From: Lactifluus volemus | Taxonomy: Eukaryota; Basidiomycota; Agaricomycetes; Russulales; Russulaceae | Direction: 5' to 3' | NCBI GenBank assembly: GCA_022376515.1 | Contig: WTXI01000005.1 | Coordinates: 310,001-374,000 of the forward strand | Length of the DNA stretch: 64,000 nt | In this document: one piece after another, positions 59,653 to 64,000 of the stretch | Position numbering within the stretch: position 1 is the first letter of the stretch | Layout: every line of letters starts with the position of its first letter | Notes under the pieces: generated by a model | Database searches by the model: none | Told to the model about the DNA's origin: nothing | The model's input: only the letters and a program-made list of their open reading frames with translations | Made by a program: the position numbers and the translations under genes

Positions 59653-61153
59653 TCAGTCGCCTTCCGTGAGTAGCCACTGCGCGAAGGCGTCCAGTCGCCG
59701 CTTTTCGCCTTCTTCCCCCCCAGCTTCTTCAACGTCCTCCGCCATACCATTGCGCTTAAAATGCTGCTTGCCAACCCATAAAGATGCTTCAATCTTGCGT
59801 CCAGAAAAGAAGCGACCTTGCATTTTCTGTATTTTGTAAACGTCATCACGAGCAGCACAATATAGCATGAGAAAGACGTGCTATGATGCATGCTTGTGCA
59901 CTGACAGGGTCTCTGAACTTCACCGTCATCACACCATCTGCCTCTTTCTGTAATAAAAAAAAAGATTGGTGAGAGGAGAGTGAGATGGAAGGGAATTGTT
60001 TTACATCATACAGCACGACATTGGTAACCTCTCCCAATGTCTCGCATTCTTCTCGAACGTCCTCCTTCAGATCTAAGAGTAATGAAGGGTCTTCCTCGAG
60101 TTCCTTCAGTGTGAACATATGCTTGAGCACTACCACCCGGCTGTTCTGATTCACGGAAATATGTCTGTCCTCCTCCGTGATGGCAGGGCCAAAGTTGTCT
60201 TCATCCACCCATTCTTCCAACTTCCTAAGACAACATTAAGATTTGTCATAACAGATAGGCAGAGGGCGTACCGTTGCATTTTTCCTATTCGCTTTGTGGC
60301 TTTGTTCCTGCTCACAACTCTCCTCGGTTTTGCTTCCCCGCTTGCGTTATCATGTTTGTGTCCAAATTCGGCGCGTTGTACACTCATCCGGGAGGAGGCA
60401 TCGCCAAACCTAAGTTCCGCATCGTCCAGAATGTTGATGGCGAGAGTGACGGAATCCTCCTTAAAATATACGACTAGGGCCTCGCCACTAAATGCACCGT
60501 CCTCGCGCGCATACAACTTGACCTTGGGTTCACCCTCGTCATCTTCTTCGATAACCCCGCATTTGCTGAATCGTTCGACCACCTCGTCAAACGTGGCGTC
60601 AAAAGGAAGTCGCACGAACACAGCCGTGTTCTTGGATTTACGCTCCGGAGGAGGCGCAGCACCATTGTTCGCAGCCTTTGCGCCTTTACCACGCTTTGTT
60701 GATGGGCCCGGCTGTCCGATCGTACTGGAAGTATAATCCTCAGGATCCTTGCGTTTCTTGTTAGTGCGGGCAAGTACGGGCGCAGCGGGCGTCTGTCAGG
60801 TATCGCGTAAGTGAAGGGCTGCATCACCGCAGGCACAGACCTGCGCACCTCTTCATCAACACCGTCCACAGAATACGCGGCCTGCTGTTTTCGAATCAGG
60901 TCCTCGTCGACCTATAGCAGCGTGCACACGTCCATCTCAATTTTTGCGGGGCTGGGAGGGGCAGACTGACCACGGGGATCCACACCGCCTTGAGGGGGTC
61001 ATACTCGAACTCGGAATCGCCGTCCTCGAGGCGCCATTGACCGCTGAGCTTGTCAAGGTGTACGCGTGGATCATCCTCAAATGCAGCTGCTTGTTCTTCA
61101 GCAGGAGCCCCAGGTGTCGCCTTGGGGAACACAACAGGTACAATAGCCGACAT
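59653..61153 (-). CDS. CUS2: Cus2/Tat-SF1-like U2 snRNP splicing factor
   Basis: Cus2 helps U2 snRNA fold and binds SF3b during prespliceosome assembly. ATG 61153 starts SAIVPVVFPKATPGAPAEEQ. Next come the YDPLKAVWIPVV block, VDEDLIRKQQAAYSVDGVDE, a basic linker KKRKDPEDYTSSTIGQPGP, and RRM1: NTAVFVRLPFDATFDEVVER, FSKCGVIEEDDEGEPKVKLY, GEALVVYFKEDSVTLAINIL. RRM2 (UHM type) has VVVLKHMFTLKELEEDPSLL, LDLKEDVREECETLGEVTNV, ADGVMTVKFRDPVSAQACI and KMQGRFFSGRKIEASLW, ending with a short acidic tail at 59653. Both RRMs keep their RNP-like strands and the exon frames join cleanly. The human homologue is longer at the acidic C-terminus. Confidence 0.88.
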
Positions 61154-63036
61154 TAACATTCAAACGGTGGGTCAGTTGAAAGGGGGAGCATGTTTGGCAC
61201 CGCTTGGTCCCACTTAATTACTTGTATTACCAAATCAATTTAATCACTACTTGTACTACCGTGCTATACTACTTCCTCGCTGCACCGCAGCTTGTAGATC
61301 TTGGGGCAGTGTCGTTGCTATTGTCTGTGCAAGTACCGGTGCCAGTGCCAGTGCCAGTGCCAAGAAAACTATCAAATGATAGCATCTGTGACGTGAGCAC
61401 CCAACACACGCGGAAGGGGCGTGATCAGAACGTTTTCATGATGGGCCCCTTCCGAGCTGCAGCTCAGCCCTGGTTCGTGTCCTTACCAGTCTACCTCCTT
61501 TTCTCTACCGGGGAATGGTCTTGCCGACTCAAATTCTACTGAGTGACAAAGCTGCGGTGACTTCGTCGACTCGAGGCCGAACGGACTGAGCACTCTTTGT
61601 TCTGGCTGAGTCGCAAAAGCAAATAGGTGTAGCCCCTTTGCATGCTTGTCCGCCGCCTACTATGATCGTGCCGGAACTTAGCCCAATCGCTCAAGCGACG
61701 GCCCGGCTGCCAAGTCGTCATTAAGCTGTGTCCCCCACCTGCCTCGTGTTGAGCGCAGTTCGCTAGCTCTGATGCCTCGAGGTTGTCATAGCTTACATTT
61801 CTCATAAAAGCCCCACAACCCCGCTCTTTTCCTCCTCAGCTCTCTCTCCACCTATCCTTATTGATTATTATCTATTCGTATGCAACTTTCTGCGACTCCG
61901 GAGTGCTGCAGATTTTATAATAATGGTATGTCCTGCAGAATCACATCACATCCTTGTTTCACATCCTTACTCTATGCATAGTCTCCTCCATCCCTTCCCG
62001 CACGATCACGCTCGCCAGCTCCGCGCGCAGGCGCGCGTCAACCCTGGCACACCACCCCACAACTGTACGTATTCTCAAATGGAGTCTATGGGCAAAGCGC
62101 GGCTCACAGCAATGTATATAGCCATTCATCATCATCTCAATTGCATTCACGCTCTTCTTCACCTTCCGCAACCGCTCGGAAGCCACAAGCAACACAGAAA
62201 TCCGTACGACGCTATTCGTCCTGGTGCACCTCTCATTCTTGTTCGGCTTGCTTAGCGCTTTAAGCGCTGCATTCCCATCCGTCCCCGTCGTTGAGACTCC
62301 GCAGCAGCGCGATCAGCCTGCTTTCATCGAGGAGTCCGAAACGCCCTCCACACATTGTCTGTTCCTGTTCCGCCGCAGTGTTTGTGGGTATTTTCCAGAG
62401 TCGATATGTATCTTTATAGGCCTGTCGTGCTTCGTAGCACTGGTCTGGCTGTTCCTCAAGGATGTTCATGTTATCAGTGACATTGCTGCGGCCGCGGCTA
62501 GCACTGCGGCATTACGACGCCTGCGGACTACCTCTCGTTCCGTACCATGAACCAGGCTAGCCTTCTTCATATTTATTTATCCAGAGGACAACACAGTCTT
62601 CTGACCTAATTATTATTATTTGGGCCTGGCTCCCTACCACGTATCCATTCTCCGGTCTTGTCAAGGAGCTAGCTCCGGTTTTTATGTACCATGTTAACGC
62701 ACACTTGCATCGTCCATGTTTATGATCCATGTTCTACTGTAACTATACCCATGTCCAATTGTATCATATATGCACCGCGCGAAAACCCAGCGCTTTCCCT
62801 ATATTGTGACCCAATTAGTAGAAAACCTCCGTGCCTTGCACTCGCCGTCACGATTGACGAACATCAATACGACACCTGCCGCGGACCTCGCGCATCTGTC
62901 CAACCCACACGTGGTATTTTTTTTTTATAAAAAACTTCGTCTTTGCTACTCATGCATGATGCGTGACATGCGCATTCCGCAAGTTCTAATAACACTAGAG
63001 TAAAAGGCACGCAATAACGTCATGTCCCTGTAATCA
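61154..63036. other. unresolved stretch; small frames on both strands
   Basis: A plus-strand frame at 62224-62550 encodes 108 residues with an N-terminal hydrophobic stretch (LSFLFGLLSALSAAFPSVP) and an internal one (IFIGLSCFVALVWLF), like a small membrane protein. The minus strand has competing frames at 62260-62469 and 61959-62195. None has a family I recognise. A (GTGCCA)4 repeat lies at 61339-61362. Confidence 0.35.
61339..61362. repeat. hexanucleotide microsatellite (GTGCCA)4
   Basis: Four tandem copies of GTGCCA are read directly. Confidence 0.85.
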
Positions 63037-63805
63037 CTACTTCCCCTTCCATGGCCTCATGTTTTCATCACTTGACCAAACCATGGGGAAGTATGAATTC
63101 GGGTCGTGAGGCGCGTCAGGGGCACGCTCGGGAACCCAGCGCTTGAACGGCGTCGGTGGCGTCGGCGGAAGTGCCGACGTGGTATATTCCTTGCGAGCGG
63201 CGTTGATGGCACTTATCGCTTCGGATAATCCGGGTTGTGGAACGCGGGTGGTAGCGGGTACGGATGTGGACTCGGAACCTAATGGTGCGGCAAGCGATCT
63301 GCGGGACCACGATTTGGACGAGGCAGAATGAAAATATATATATAAGAAAAGTGAGAGCAGGTTGTTTATACAGGGATACTGACTCTGGGGCGTCGGAAGA
63401 AGAGTGTTGAATCAAGAGAGTGGAAAGCTCAGACTGGGTGACCACGGAGAGTTGGGGGTAAGCGCGGCGGACGTCTCGTTTCCAGTACGGGTTCTGCGCC
63501 GGGTCGGATGCTGGTGGGTTGTCAACCAAAAAAGCCGTACACAGAAGAGTGAATTTTCAAAAACCTTTGCTAGCTGGGGTAGAGTACTTCTCTGGTCGGG
63601 AACCGGGGGGTGGCTGCCGGTTCATGGTGGGCAGAGGAAGGCCACTGGATATCGCTGGATCAACAGCGACAGCATTACCTATTCTTGAAGGTTGGCAACA
63701 ATTTCAGCACAACATCATAATATGAGAAAACTCACGGAATTTATTCCAGAAGCCCTTTGGACTGAGATGATAGAGAGTATGGTCAGCGACCTTCCTAGTA
63801 GCCAT
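63037..63805 (-). CDS. complex I 21.3 kDa-type accessory subunit (NUZM-like)
   Basis: ATG 63805 starts ATRKVADHTLYHLSPKGFWN. The next exon has SSGLPLPTMNRQPPPGSRPE and KYSTPASK, then SDPAQNPYWKRDVRRAYPQL, SVVTQSELSTLLIQHSS. The last exon reads SWSRRSLAAPLGSES, GLSEAISAINAARKEY, PTPFKRWVPERAPDAPHDPN and ends MRPWKGK at 63037. The KGFW, GLPL, PPP and NPYWKRDxRRxYP blocks match my memory of the fungal NADH-ubiquinone oxidoreductase 21.3 kDa subunit, which lacks a strong presequence. The call rests on these blocks. The protein is about 180 residues and seems intact. Confidence 0.65.
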
Positions 63806-64000
63806 CGTTGCCTCCAAGTTGTTGGCGTTACACACGAACTGCTGGATTGCTGACTAATCAAAAAACGGAACGGAACTGACACGTGGCCCGCATCCATCAC
63901 AATATTCAAGTTGTACATGAGGCATCCGATGTATATCTATTCCACAAAACACCCAATTCCTTAGCGCTTCAGTCACTTGGTCCCGGCTATGCTGTGAGGC
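63806..64000. other. window end, nothing recognised
   Basis: This is the likely promoter of the 21.3 kDa subunit gene. No other feature is seen. Confidence 0.5.

Noticed and set aside
60119..60736. 205-codon plus-strand frame
   Set aside because: It is the antisense of the CUS2 exons, which have clear RRM motifs on the minus strand.

Overview
This window looks like nuclear DNA of a basidiomycete fungus, most probably an agaricomycete. Genes carry many short introns (about 45-70 bp, GT..AG, often GTNNGT donors). Recognisable proteins are fungal: the type II phosphatidylinositol 4-kinase Lsb6, an Ssu1-type transporter, a Pleurotus-type I9 protease inhibitor, yeast-type cytosine deaminase and the complex I subunit PSST. 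Genes are spliced, so most coding evidence below comes from exon-by-exon reading rather than long open frames.

The left half (1-32 kb) is an accessory, repeat-rich region. It starts with the 3' end of a Ty1/copia retrotransposon. It then holds seven same-strand (minus) copies of one seven-transmembrane receptor family of the cAMP-receptor-like/Git3-like type, at about 4.0-5.5, 8.8-10.3, 12.6-14.1, 15.2-16.7, 18.4-19.7, 25.6-26.9 and 28.3-29.7 kb. Copies 1-3 and 5 look intact, copy 6 is a pseudogene, and copies 4 and 7 carry one apparent frameshift each. Copies 4 to 7 sit in two kinds of duplicated block arranged B-A-A'-B'. Between copies 5 and 6 lies a roughly 2.6 kb element with terminal inverted repeats and AT-rich ends. 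Its GC-rich middle contains broken pieces of two unrelated host genes, a Fet3-like multicopper ferroxidase and an Lhs1/HYOU1-like ER Hsp70, as in a Pack-MULE-like gene-capturing transposon.

The right half (32.9-64 kb) is compact and mostly core genes: a second, unrelated 7TM membrane protein, MND1 (meiosis), a large Ser/Pro-rich protein, NDUFS7/PSST (complex I), a PAS-kinase-like protein kinase without a visible PAS domain, cytosine deaminase, a 3-methyladenine DNA glycosylase, three tandem I9 inhibitor genes, a conserved fungal protein, an Ssu1-like transporter, PI 4-kinase Lsb6, the Cus2/Tat-SF1 splicing factor and a second complex I subunit (21.3 kDa type). The 5' half of the glycosylase gene, its divergent promoter and the first inhibitor gene have been duplicated together.

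Several conserved genes need a one-base change, usually in a C or G run, to restore the family reading frame. This points to homopolymer errors in the sequence and means simple gene calls will break these genes.
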